64,000 nt of DNA from Maratus speciosus (Eukaryota; Arthropoda; Arachnida; Araneae; Salticidae): positions 30,880,087-30,944,086 of the forward strand of contig OZ010787.1 of assembly GCA_963932465.1 (NCBI GenBank), in the 5' to 3' direction. The first letter of the stretch is position 1; the number at the start of each line of letters is the position of its first letter. The position numbers were made by a program, and so were the translations under genes. Shown in pieces: positions 46,411 to 56,939 of this stretch. Under the pieces are notes generated by a model that was not told where the DNA came from, did no database searches, and saw nothing but the letters and a program-made list of their open reading frames with translations.

Positions 46411-46611
46411 CCCCTTCGCGACGGGAGCCTTTTACGAAATGTTTATTACTTTGCTACCGGTTTTAAAAAAACATAAGTTTGTGCCTATTCAAATCGGGAA
46501 AATGCTCCGATTAAATAAGGCAAATTTTACAGTAAAATTTTACTGGTGAGGATAAACGAGGATCCTTAGGCCTGTTTCCGGCACGTATACGTGTCGCTCG
46601 TCCCCAAAGGG
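46411..46611. mobile_element. TTAA MITE with cacgtatacgtg palindrome
   Basis: TTAA at 46407-46410 and 46612-46615. Ends ccccttcgcgacggga and, reversed, ccctttggggacgagcg. The palindrome cacgtatacgtg is at 46582-46593. Length 201 bp. Confidence 0.8.
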
Positions 46612-47288
46612 TTAAGACCCAACCCGCACGATCGTGCGTGTTAGACATTCATATAAATTTTTGCTTCTGAAACAGTCGTATGTAATAAAACCCCGAATTG
46701 TACGATCGTTCTGGTTTGCAAAAGATTCAAGTATCATTTTTTATGAACAGATGATGGCTGTAGTACATGTTTAACTTTTAGCCGGCATAACTAACTTTGT
46801 TTAGATGTACAACGAATACAGCTCATCATTTTATTTATCGTAAAAATATAAATATCAGTATATTTCTAATTGCTTTGATAAATATTTTTACTTTAATGTC
46901 TAAATAAGTGTAATATAATAATAATAATAAAAAAAACATTAATTATACACTATTTATGTTGCTCGTAGGACCCAAGATTTCGTTACCCGCACGATCGTGC
47001 GATTTGGGCGTTACGTAAGTCAGTGCTACTGTAGAGGTAAGAGCTTTCTCAATGTTCATTTTGTTTTCTGAGTCAATAATTTTGGTGGCAGCCAGAATAA
47101 AAAAGGAGGATGTTGTTAGATAATTAATGCCATATTATTTTCTTGGGTGTTGTCATGGGTGAATTATATATTTTTTTTTTCAATTAATTTTTCCTTTTTT
47201 TTTCTTTTCAAATTTTCTAAAACATTTTATTCTTTTTTATAGAATACTTTGTTAACTTTTAACAAAACAAAATAAAATGCTTTTTCAG

Positions 47289-48110
47289 ATGTCTGAACGG
47301 AAAAGAATTCTCACACAAGAAGAAATATTGCAATTGATAAATAAATCCAACTCTGAATTTAGTGATCTCTCGGATGGTGACGAGGTTATTGACAAAACAT
47401 TTGATGCAGATTAATTAGAAGGATAGTCAAGTTCATATGAGCTCGATGAAGAAAAAATTACTAATATTTCTTTAAAAAATGACAATTTTGGATCATTCTT
47501 CCTCATCAAAGTCGCCTGAACTCATCCCCCAAAGTTCTACCTCCAAGCCAGGTTCGGCAAAGGCTAAGAGAATGAAAAAGAAAGAAAACAATACAAGTGG
47601 GATGTTAAAAAGTTCATTTCTGTACCTCATCCTGGACATTTAGATTTCACACAATTGCAGGTATGTCCCTCATTTCTTAAATTTTAATTAACCCATTAAA
47701 GACTGACGTTGCGTTTTCGCAACATTATATTTGTGAATTTTTAAATTTTTTTTGATACCATTAAAAGAGAAAAGTAAATGAAAAGTAAAGTGCCTTATTT
47801 AATTAATACATTTCAGTGATTCTTAAAGTAAAAGTAAGTGTTTAACAAAAGGTGGTGTGAACTGAATAAAATTCCTGTAAAACACGCTGGTCCTTAATGG
47901 GTTAAAAAAGTTAAAGACTTATAGAAAAAAATAAAATAGATATCATAAAAAAAGCTTTAAAAAAATGGGAAACATTTTTATATTAATTAAAATATTAATA
48001 TTTTGAAGTCGATAAGTACATCTCCAATATTATTTTTTTCCCTGTTTTTAGGCATTAGAGCCAGCAAGGATTCCATTGCAGTATTTCAGCCAATACTTCC
48101 CAAATCATCT
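47289..48110 (+). pseudogene. piggyBac-like transposase N-terminal exons
   Basis: ATG 47289 opens MSERKRILTQEEILQLI, followed by an acidic stretch (SEFSDLSDGDEVIDKTF) and then stops. The frame KWDVKKFISVPHPG runs to 47660. A donor gtatgt follows at 47661 and an acceptor tttttag at 48045-48051, and then ALEPARIPLQYFSQYFPNHL. An acidic N-terminus followed by a PxxYFxxFF-type block is typical of piggyBac-derived proteins. The intron of 391 bp contains a TTAA MITE. All catalytic regions are missing. Confidence 0.55.
47692..47901. mobile_element. TTAA MITE in the transposase intron
   Basis: TTAA at 47688-47691 and 47902-47905. Ends cccattaaagactg and, reversed, cccattaaggacc. Hairpin gttgc-gttttc-gcaac at 47708-47723, beginning at base 17. 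Length 210 bp. Confidence 0.9.
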
Positions 48111-48205
48111 TACAAGTAATGAATTCAGAGGAAAAGCCCAACCCGTACGATCGTGCGGGTGTGGCTTTTATAGAAAAAGTCCAACCCGCACTTTCGTGCG
48201 GGTAC

Positions 48206-50359
48206 TCTCCACGCTCCAGGGGGTGACGAAATTTTTTTAATTATTTTTTTAAGTGTCATTAGTGTCAGTATAGAGTTATTAACTAGAAGAATATAATATT
48301 TAAATGTAAAAATGTTTCAGGTCATAAAGGGATAGTAAAACCACGAATCGTTAAATCATCATATTTTAGAATCACTCAGTATGACCACATAGCAACTTCT
48401 CAGTTTTTGCTACAGAACAGAATAAATCATTGTCTTCATTATCAATAATATCACTTGCAACTTCTCCTGTATCATTATTTATTTAATGAAACACAAATTC
48501 TTTGTACGATAGATGTTAGTGTATGGTTTGTTGTAGATAGTGTCAATTTTCATGGTTTTAAAAAATTGTATTTGTTGAATGCCCTTTCCTGTTGGTATTT
48601 TATTTCAAAGTAATGAAACATTATTGTTTTATTTCTTCATCTGATATATGGAGTATGCTTGCTCTTGTTTTTTTCATGAACAATTTTGACGAAATAAGCA
48701 GTATTCCTTAAAAATGCTTTTCTAGCACGCACTTCATTCCACATATATCATTATACATGTTATGGATGTAAATACAGTCGCTTGTGCATTTGACCAGTAT
48801 GCAGTATTTCGTACCAAAATTTCGTCTTGGCATAAAATTGTACGGTTTTCGAAAATTCACTGGCATAACGATTCTTTGAAAAATGGTTAATCGTTTGGCA
48901 TTATCAAAATAATCCCGTCTACACAAGGTATGTGGGACACAGAAATGGATTTAGTTGCTTTCGAACATTTTGTAAACAGTCAGAAATGGTTTCTTCAACT
49001 GTCACTTTTTCAAAACCTTTATCAACGGTTACGATAGAGAAACGTTTATCATTTAAGGTACTATTATTTCAAAATGTTATTTCTTTATTAATTATCAGTT
49101 CCAAGATACGACGCTCCAGATATTTCGGTTACCAATATTATCATACAGAACATTTGTCTTATTGAATGCTGAAATTTTGCGATTAAATAAGAAATCTTAT
49201 TATCTGAAAAAAGTGATATTTAAAAATCGTTATGTATTCTTATGTATTCTTTCATCTCTGAAATTAAGACCAAATGTTTTTCAAGCCCTACAAATGGATT
49301 AATTACAAAAAACAATGTGTAACAAGTCGCAAATTATATGTCAAACGTTGCAAATGTGGTGCTTTCGTACTATAAGTAGTTTTATAAATATTTAGATCTC
49401 GGTGTAATGAATAGAACATTTAATACGATTATATATATTAAATTCAGTAACATTGAAATAATAGGACTCCGTTTTAAGTATGACGAGATATTTCATGGAT
49501 TGTATAGCCACACAGTCTAGAGGACTTATTATTTCCATATTACTGATTTTAATATATATAAACGTAATGAATTTTGCTTTCGTGCTTTTTTGCATAAGAA
49601 AGCCATAGCTATTGCACAAAGAATTGACTATTTTTAAAACTGGCTATTGAACGATCGCACCTCAATTTCACGTCTGACGTACAACTTCCGACTTGTTAAA
49701 TAAAGGGAAGATTTCTATTTATAAATTCTTCTAATATTTTTTAATAATTAATTGCGCAATCTACCAATTCTTGAATATGAGCATATGATATCAAATCCGC
49801 TCTAAGTCCTACTAAATGATTGATACCAAAAACGTCACATTTTCTCTAAAAAAATTTAAAGGATCGTATTTTTCATGTTTGTGTTTACTGACTTGAAAAT
49901 ATGAGTTTAAATATGCGAATTATATCGTAGATCATTAAGATACATTTCTCTTATCTTACAGAACTTTTCTGAGCTTTTCTAAGTATGAAAAGCAATATTA
50001 TTGAAAAAATAATTTATTTTCGAAGAAAAAAACTACAATAAACGACCATATGACAGTTTCAAAAATATCTGTCGATATAAGGTCTGCTGTTAGATAAGTA
50101 CGGATAAGAGTACGTGAGCGGCCATTAATATGCAGAACACATTTTACACTGTTGTCAACAGTAGATTTTTTTTTAAATGTGATATTGTAGTGTGTTTACA
50201 AAATAGGAAAATGACACCATATTCCAATGATCTGCTATCTTTTACTATCAAACTAGAACGTAAAATTAATTCATATTTTTCAGTACTATTTCACATATAC
50301 ATACACAATAAAACAACTAACATATCACAATTCATATAGTGGAAAAATACCGTTTTGAC
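48206..50359. other. AT-rich spacer, nothing recognised
   Basis: Several short frames exist (48708-48926 minus, 49392-49619 minus, 50130-50339 plus) with no domain or homology I can see. No repeat family was assigned. Confidence 0.5.
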
Positions 50360-51705
50360 CCATAACAAATTAAACAAGTGAGAAAAATCATGCGTTAACC
50401 ATAGATTATGAAACACTTTCCAACATTTTCTTAATGCTTTAACAAAACGTCGTTATTTAGGGAAATAAGGTATATAAGAGAAATAAGTAAACATTTTAGA
50501 AAACGCATGAAGCATTTGAAAAACTGATTTCAGCTGTTACCGTCCATAGCCAAATATGTATTCCAATTTTTATGAATATCCCTGTATTTGATCTGTAGGT
50601 TGATATATATAATATATAATGGGGAAAATTTAGTTTAGGAAAAAATAAAAAAAACGCATAACAGGTTGAAATTTCTCTTTTCGCAATTTATACTAATAGA
50701 TCAAAACATACTTTTATACATTTGTACAGCCCTTTAGTTCACCTAGTAACTTTATTACACTCCACTAATTAGCTAAAGTTTAATTCAAAGTAAAACACTT
50801 TTAAAACTACTGAAATCACATTTCCAGAAATTATCATTTATAGACGGTCATGTATCCAGTTCTTTGCGTGACCCTGCATATCCTTTAATCTATGTTCTAC
50901 AAACATTTGTTAATAAACCAAATGCAGTTCCGTGTAAAAATGCATAACTCATTTAAAAACCACCTTTAAGTAATTTGCAATCATACCCAGTAACCATTAC
51001 GAATTATTTTGTGTAGCCCTGTATATGAATTACAGCATTTATACACACCATATACTATGCATAAATATAGTGAAACATAAAAGCACATAACATAATTAAA
51101 AATACATTTCCAGCAATCATCGCTATTGGACAGTAATTCGGATAGAATATAGTATCTGAAATCTTTTGTGTGGCCTGTAAATGCTATGCACTGCGTATTA
51201 TACATGAAATAAGTAAAAGTAAACCTCAGAGGCGTATATAAATTTCATTATACTTGAAATAATTTAACATAATTAAAATACGCCGCAAACAATTCCCTCC
51301 ACCCCTATATCGTTATGTAACGGAATTATTTTGTGTGGCCCTGTAAATGAATAATAACTATTCCTTGCACCGTATATTCTACACAATGCATATTTTAGTG
51401 CACTTGATAAATGCATATCAATTTTATTACATTTGAAAGCATGTAACATCATTAAAAATCATTTTAAACGATTTTTTCCCATAGGCCGTAATGTAACGGA
51501 AAACTTTTGACTGCCCTGTAAATGAACTAAACATGCTAGAAACTTCATTACAAATAGGGACCGTGCTATGGTAAACGTCAATAACATATAAAAATTTCAA
51601 GACAATCCGAGTATATTTACGAGAGTTAGAGCGCGGACAGACGGACAGACGACCAGACAAACCGAAGTAATAAACGCTTTTCAACTTTGTTGGAAAGTGT
51701 TAAAA
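50360..51705 (+). repeat. Modular dispersed repeat, copy 2
   Basis: It is collinear with 1633-2935 from aaaaatcatgcgttaac to ggacagacggacagacga and the terminal ttttcaactttgttggaaa at 51679. Identity is clearly higher than with the 56940 copy. Each module again carries a ccctgtaaatgaa-type phrase. Confidence 0.8.
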
Positions 51706-52315
51706 ACATCTCCTTTGCTATAACATGGCGTTATTAGCACTTTTTTGTTTCCTACGTGCTGGTATCTCTCGGAAATTCCATAAAACCATATTAAGGGCTC
51801 CAACAGTACACAGCTGTGGTTTCATGATAATTATTAACCTCCCTTTGCGTAGTAAAACTAAATATCAATACTTTAGGCTCTTCATGAAACATCATGTAAA
51901 TAATAATTAAATTGCATAATTAATAATTAAATTGAATAATTATAATTAAATGCACATAAAGAGCTCAAATTCAGACATTATGACCTAAGCCCGTTTACAC
52001 ATATATCCCAATGAAAATAATCCTTTTTTTGTGCAAAATGTAGATAGTTGTGTAGTTCATTGGTGATGACTACGCCACTAAGAATTAAAAAATAATAATT
52101 CCATTGTTCCATACATAAACAAAGAAAGTTTTATAAATAATTAAAGTGTATTTTTCTTTTTTTCTGTAAATACGAATAAAAATACTTCTTTCGGGCTCTC
52201 AATCACCTGTGCCTTAACTACTAAATTTTCATGATTCCGTTGCCAAATTCTCGTAAACAACATTATTACAATTAATGGTAATATTACTACAGTAATTTTA
52301 AAGAAAATTAAGGGA
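51706..52315. other. AT-rich spacer, nothing recognised
   Basis: A 61-codon frame at 51725-51910 shows no recognisable domain. Repeated taattaaattg words occur at 51900-51950. Confidence 0.5.
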
Positions 52316-52329
52316 GCAGAAATTTTAAA

Positions 52330-52360
52330 TATACAGAGTGTGCCAAAAATACATGAAACG
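52330..52360 (+). mobile_element. Isolated Tc1/mariner-like terminus
   Basis: tacagagtgtgccaaaaata resembles the ends of mariner-like elements elsewhere in the window (9260, 11194). No matching right end was found. Confidence 0.35.
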
Positions 52361-52399
52361 TTGTAAAATTCAGTGAAAAATTAAATAATTGACACATCA

Positions 52400-53500
52400 A
52401 AGTTCGTTTTCGATAAAAAATACATTTCATCAAGAAAGTTTTCTTGAAGCAATTTAAAAATAAATCTATATATATATATTGTTCAAAAATGGCGCAAAAA
52501 AATTTAAGATAAAGCAAATAAATGCAGTTTTTTTTTTTTTTTTTTTTTTTTTGTACAATATAATACAATATTTCAACATTTTGCCTTAAGCAGGCTAAAC
52601 CACGTCAAAGAAGCATGCAATTTCAATCCACACACGTTGAAATATATTATTAGATTTCATACTATATATGCTTTTAGCTGAGGTCTACCGTTTTTATGCC
52701 CTTTTTGTGTACTTTGAATGTATAACATCATATATGGGCAAACATTTGAACCAAATTTTTAATTTGCTTAAACAAAACTTTTGATCATATTAACCGCAAC
52801 TTCTTAACACAATTAATAGGCATTTTATTCAACTTAAAAATGTATCAAGGACGTTTGGAGTACCCTAATAATTCAAATTGGAACACCAAATTAATCAGTT
52901 TTGAATGATAAAAATCCTCATTGTGGATTTTTTCCATGTATGATTAAATTTACCTTTATTTCAATGCAACACAAATAAGCAAGTGGGGATTTTTATTTTA
53001 ATATTTTGAATTTAACTTGACTCCCATAATTAAAAGGTGATGTATGGTTGAATAATGACATAAATAGCATAAATCAAAAACAGGTGTTTTAAATTATTCT
53101 TGCAAAATATTCTTATTTTTTCGCTGCATATGACATGAGGCGCGTGAAAAGCGATAAATTGTGCGAGTACTTAAGACATTTTGACAGATGATAAAATTTT
53201 TGCTAATTAATCATTTCAATGTTTTCTGAATGTTATTTAAACAAGAAGCGCATAAAAAAGAAATGGGGATTTATGAAGGTAAATGTGTTGCAGTTTTCCG
53301 TTATGGGAAACTTTTAAAAAGACTGAGTACATATTTATTATTTAGTATCCTTTTTTTTTTGTAATTAAAGTTCGCCTTCATTTACAACTGTATAGGCTAG
53401 AAGGCGATTTCTTCACATCCCAACAACGCTTACGTGAAAGAATGTAAAACCCCTTATATGCGGTTGGAACAATGTCAAACTATCCAATATGAAAACCATG
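52400..53500. other. AT-rich spacer with poly-T
   Basis: A T run of about 24 lies at 52529-52552. No coding frame or repeat family was seen. Confidence 0.5.
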
Positions 53501-53510
53501 GAACTATTAA

Positions 53511-53721
53511 CCCCTTAACCTACAATGACGGGCATAGCCCGCGTACGATGATCGAGTCAAATGTAAATTCTTCTTACCACTAAAATTTCACGGTAAATAT
53601 AGTTTAATTTAATCGTCGAAATTCCATGATTAAACAAGGCGAAAATCTCTATTAAATTTTAGTGGTAGTTATGGATTTGCCAAACCGTGGAGCTGTTAAA
53701 ATTAAATCGTAGGTTAAGGGG
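53511..53721. mobile_element. TTAA MITE with cgggc hairpin
   Basis: TTAA at 53507-53510 and 53722-53725. Ends ccccttaacctacaatg and, reversed, ccccttaacctacgatt. Hairpin cgggc-ata-gcccg at 53529-53541. Length 211 bp. The arms also pair inside (cactaaaattt / aaattttagtg). Confidence 0.9.
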
Positions 53722-53749
53722 TTAATAAAGAAGAAATGACATACCCTTA

Positions 53750-54245
53750 AGATATTGAAGTTTCCACTGTATCCGAGTTCGAAGGGATTGATTACGCATA
53801 TGGAAACTTCCACCAATAAATTTATAAAGAATTTTTGTCCTTAATTAAACGTTTTATTGATGCAAAATTTTATACATAAATAATGTCCGAAACAGATTTT
53901 CATTTTTACTTGTGGAAGTTTACTTTGGCTGTAGTCAGGCCCTGCGTTTCCACCAGAATGTGACAACCAGTGAAACAAAGAGTCAGTTTTACGAGACAGA
54001 CTGACACCGGTAAAACAAATAGAAATTTTTACGACATTTTTGAGAAAAAATTTCGTGAATACGACGCTTAATTAAGACGAAATTTTCTATTCAATTTTAC
54101 TGGTGGGAAGTTTGCCCCGGAGGAAATAAAAAAATGTAGATTAGATTTAAAAAATCAGACGCCATCTTGTGACAACCTCCTCAGTTACTTCACTTGCAAC
54201 TCGTAGACAGTATACTATATGTCTCCTCCTCTTTATTCATAACTC
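53750..54245 (+). repeat. Dispersed repeat about 0.5 kb, forward copy
   Basis: Forward copy of the family described at 29885-30335. It ends ctcctcctctttattcataa and actccatt. Confidence 0.75.
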
Positions 54246-54267
54246 CATTATGAAAAAAATGTTTCTA

Positions 54268-54435
54268 GTGGGCTACTTTTTTAAATTCAGATTTCTTGAT
54301 TGGCACCACTTTTCTGAAATTATAAAATCCCCATTGTTTTCGCCTTAATTAATAAGTTATTAAATAAGGCGAATTTTACTATTTTAAAAAACTAGTGCCA
54401 ATCTAGGAATCTGCATTTAAAAAAGGTAGCCCACA
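54268..54435. mobile_element. Hairpin MITE, TGGGCTAC ends
   Basis: The left tgggctacttttttaaat pairs with the right atttaaaaaaggtagccca. Inner attggcacca / tagtgccaat also pair. Target duplication unclear. Confidence 0.7.
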
Positions 54436-54554
54436 GGCAACACTGTTTTCATATTGGATAGTTTTACATGGTACCGAGGATGTCTGCAACGTTTTCACTT
54501 ACTTATACGATGTTAAATTAAATTTGCCACTTATAGTTTTTGCCACTTTCTTAA

Positions 54555-54750
54555 CCCTTACAATGGATGTGGTATACATTTTTACCACGTAGTATTAGTT
54601 TCAAACTGCCAAATGGCACATGCAATTTTTAAATAATTTTTTGCTTTGAAATGTACATTGCTTTATTTTCAAATCAAATTCTTTGTAAATTTTGTTGAAA
54701 TTTTATTATTCCAAATTTTTAGCAACAAACTTAATTTATCTCTAAAAGGG
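54555..54750. mobile_element. TTAA MITE with gtggt/accac hairpin
   Basis: TTAA at 54551-54554 and 54751-54754. Ends cccttacaatgg and, reversed, cccttttagag. Hairpin gtggt-N10-accac at 54569-54588. Internal ctgccaaatggcac. Length 196 bp. Confidence 0.85.
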
Positions 54751-54827
54751 TTAACTATTATCTTATTTGAATTATATATTTTTTTAAATATTTTTCTTAA
54801 CTGTGTAACTTTTATTTATATGAGTAA

Positions 54828-55148
54828 CAGAGCTACCAATCTCTGGAATTTTGAATGACAGTATTTCTTTAAAAAAATGTTCTTCATAGTTTCTCAAAAT
54901 TCTACAATGAAATTAAAAAAAAAAAAAAAAAATATATGTATGAGAATACAGTACCGCCAGGGATAAGATTTCCGCTTTTTTTGGACACCAGTATTTTGTT
55001 AGAGAAAATGTTATTACATTTAATCGAAACATTTTTTTAGATTTAACAAAACAACATTTTCCCTAAGAAAATACTGGTGTGTAAAAACGCTGAAATCTCT
55101 TCCCTGAGTACCGCGTGGTATTCGAAATCTGGAGACTTGGAAGCTCTG
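54828..55148. mobile_element. CAGAG-type MITE interrupted by a CAGGG MITE
   Basis: The left half starts cagagctaccaatctctgg. The right half ends tctggagacttggaagctctg-like. The halves are those of the 15082/61909 family. The CAGGG MITE 54958-55106 splits them. Confidence 0.65.
54958..55106. mobile_element. CAGGG hairpin MITE with 8-bp duplication
   Basis: Ends cagggataagatttccgct and gctgaaatctcttccctg, length 149 bp. Perfect 8-bp duplication agtaccgc (54950-54957, 55107-55114), the hAT value. Confidence 0.9.
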
Positions 55149-55851
55149 CAGTTACAATCTAATTTTTCTATTGAAAATTTAGATTGTGCTATAAAACGTT
55201 GGCAGATCTCACAATGTGAAATTTTCTTCTGCTACATTAACGATTTATTTACTCAAAATAGCATCTTAAAAGTGTTTAATTATCTCGTGCGGATAATTTG
55301 ACTTGTATTCCTTTATCTAGAAACAATCAATTCTTCATAGTCGAAATTTTCGTCAGATCTAAAAAAAAAAAAGGCGTTTATGCTTCGCATCCGAAGCAAA
55401 AGCAAACGGATATTCTCTGCGTTTAAAAAACTACCTAATTAAATGTAATTATTTAAATTTAAAAACAGGTATGATAAGCGAATATTTCTTCAGTTTATTT
55501 TTTATTTAATGACGATGTTATTTAAAAATATTATTTATTACTTAACGTATTTCTTAGGAATTATTCATTTTATAATATACAGTGATAATAATAGATATTT
55601 AAACTTAAAATTAAACAATAGGATAATCTCTCACTAATACAACACTCATTTACACTTTTTTGGGGGAATTAATAGCCATATAAGTGAGATGTCAATTAAT
55701 GGTGTGTTTAATCTTATCGTCGGACGAATTGTTAACTGCTAAACCATTAGTTCAATAGGCACAGTTCCAATATCAAGAATATTTCAAATGCATATCTTCA
55801 TCACATAAAAATTCATTAATATAAAAATTAAATGTTTTTTTTTACACTTAA

Positions 55852-56063
55852 CGGTCGCAATATATTACGGTTTAAAAATTCAAATTGCTTATTGGCACCA
55901 CTGTTTTTGAAAAAGAAATATTCACCTTATTTAATGACAAGTAAAAGCATACCATAATAAAGCCAATTACACTATTTTATAAAACTGGTGGGAATCAAAC
56001 AAAAAAGAATAAAATTAATAAAAGACACAGCCCATGAATACCACGGGAGCGAGAATTAAGGGG
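55852..56063. mobile_element. TTAA MITE with GT-N7-AC palindrome
   Basis: TTAA at 55848-55851 and 56064-56067. The right end, reversed, reads ccccttaattctcgctccc, as at 27567. Palindrome cccat-gaatacc-acggg at 56031-56047 (one mismatch), 16 bp from the end. Length 212 bp. Confidence 0.8.
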
Positions 56064-56221
56064 TTAAAATATTACTCTTTCGCAGTTACAGAGGAAGCGT
56101 TATATTCAAATTTTTAATCTGTCCCCTTGTCCTATAAAATATTCTCATAAATGCGTTATCTATGCTGTAACACGTTAAACAGTAAAAAGTCTATTCTTCT
56201 ACGAACAAAATTTACCAAGTT

Positions 56222-56392
56222 CAGGGCTGCCACAGGAGACTAATTTTATATTCTGTTCGCACCAGTATATTTCTAATATAAATTTTTAAGTATATTCCTC
56301 TAGCAAATGTTGTCAAAGTGTGTGTTAAGGGCTTCGCTTTGAGAGAGAGGTGCCAGTTGGAATTTAAAAAGTAGTCGCCTGTGGCAGCCCTG
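56222..56392. mobile_element. CAGGG hairpin MITE
   Basis: Ends cagggctgccacaggagac and gtcgcctgtggcagccctg, length 171 bp. Perfect 6-bp duplication caagtt (56216-56221, 56393-56398), not extendable to 8 bp. Confidence 0.9.
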
Positions 56393-56939
56393 CAAGTTCA
56401 GTTTCTTCCAATTTTACGAATCTTTGGAGTTTTCTGGAACTAAAAAAGGAAGGAAGAAGCGCGTTTTTATTGCTAATAACCGTTTAAATTTTTAATAAAT
56501 TGCATATGTTATATTTAGTAAATTAGTGCGTTACGACGACTATTCGAAACACTTAAAGTAGTTCCGGTTTATCAACAAAGTATTGCATTTTTGCCTCAAT
56601 TTCCGAAAGTTATAGCCAAACAAATTAAGAAAAGTCAAGAAAACGGATATCAGAACAAATAAATTTGTATAACATGATAATATGAAACGGGAACACCATC
56701 TGAATAGCAATTTCTAACAAAAAAAGAACATAAAAATTGGAGTACATTATCCAAAGTTATGCATCAACATACATACACGAGACAGGGTTACAAGCGGTGC
56801 ACCACAAATAGCTATTTTTCACCACTAGATTTTAATATTATTATTTGTCTTATTAAATTTCAGAAATTATGTCTTTAAGTAAGATGAGGAATATTATAAA
56901 TATTTAGTGGTAGCAATCAGCCATTCCTGTCGCAGCGCT

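Larger units (their letters stand above)
46616..48205 (+). mobile_element. piggyBac derivative with repeated CGATCG palindromes
   Basis: The element begins after TTAA (46612-46615) with gacccaacccgcacgatcg. Palindromes of the type cgcacgatcgtgcg lie at 46625-46638 and 46988-47001, a short one at 46702-46709, and longer imperfect ones at 48141-48160 and 48184-48203. Between them is the 5' portion of a piggyBac-like transposase. The right terminus and right TTAA are not identified. The core of the transposase is deleted. Confidence 0.65.

Noticed and set aside
47289..47405. Host gene exon
   Set aside because: The acidic N-terminus and following YFxxYFPNHL block, with TTAA and palindromes nearby, fit a piggyBac derivative better.
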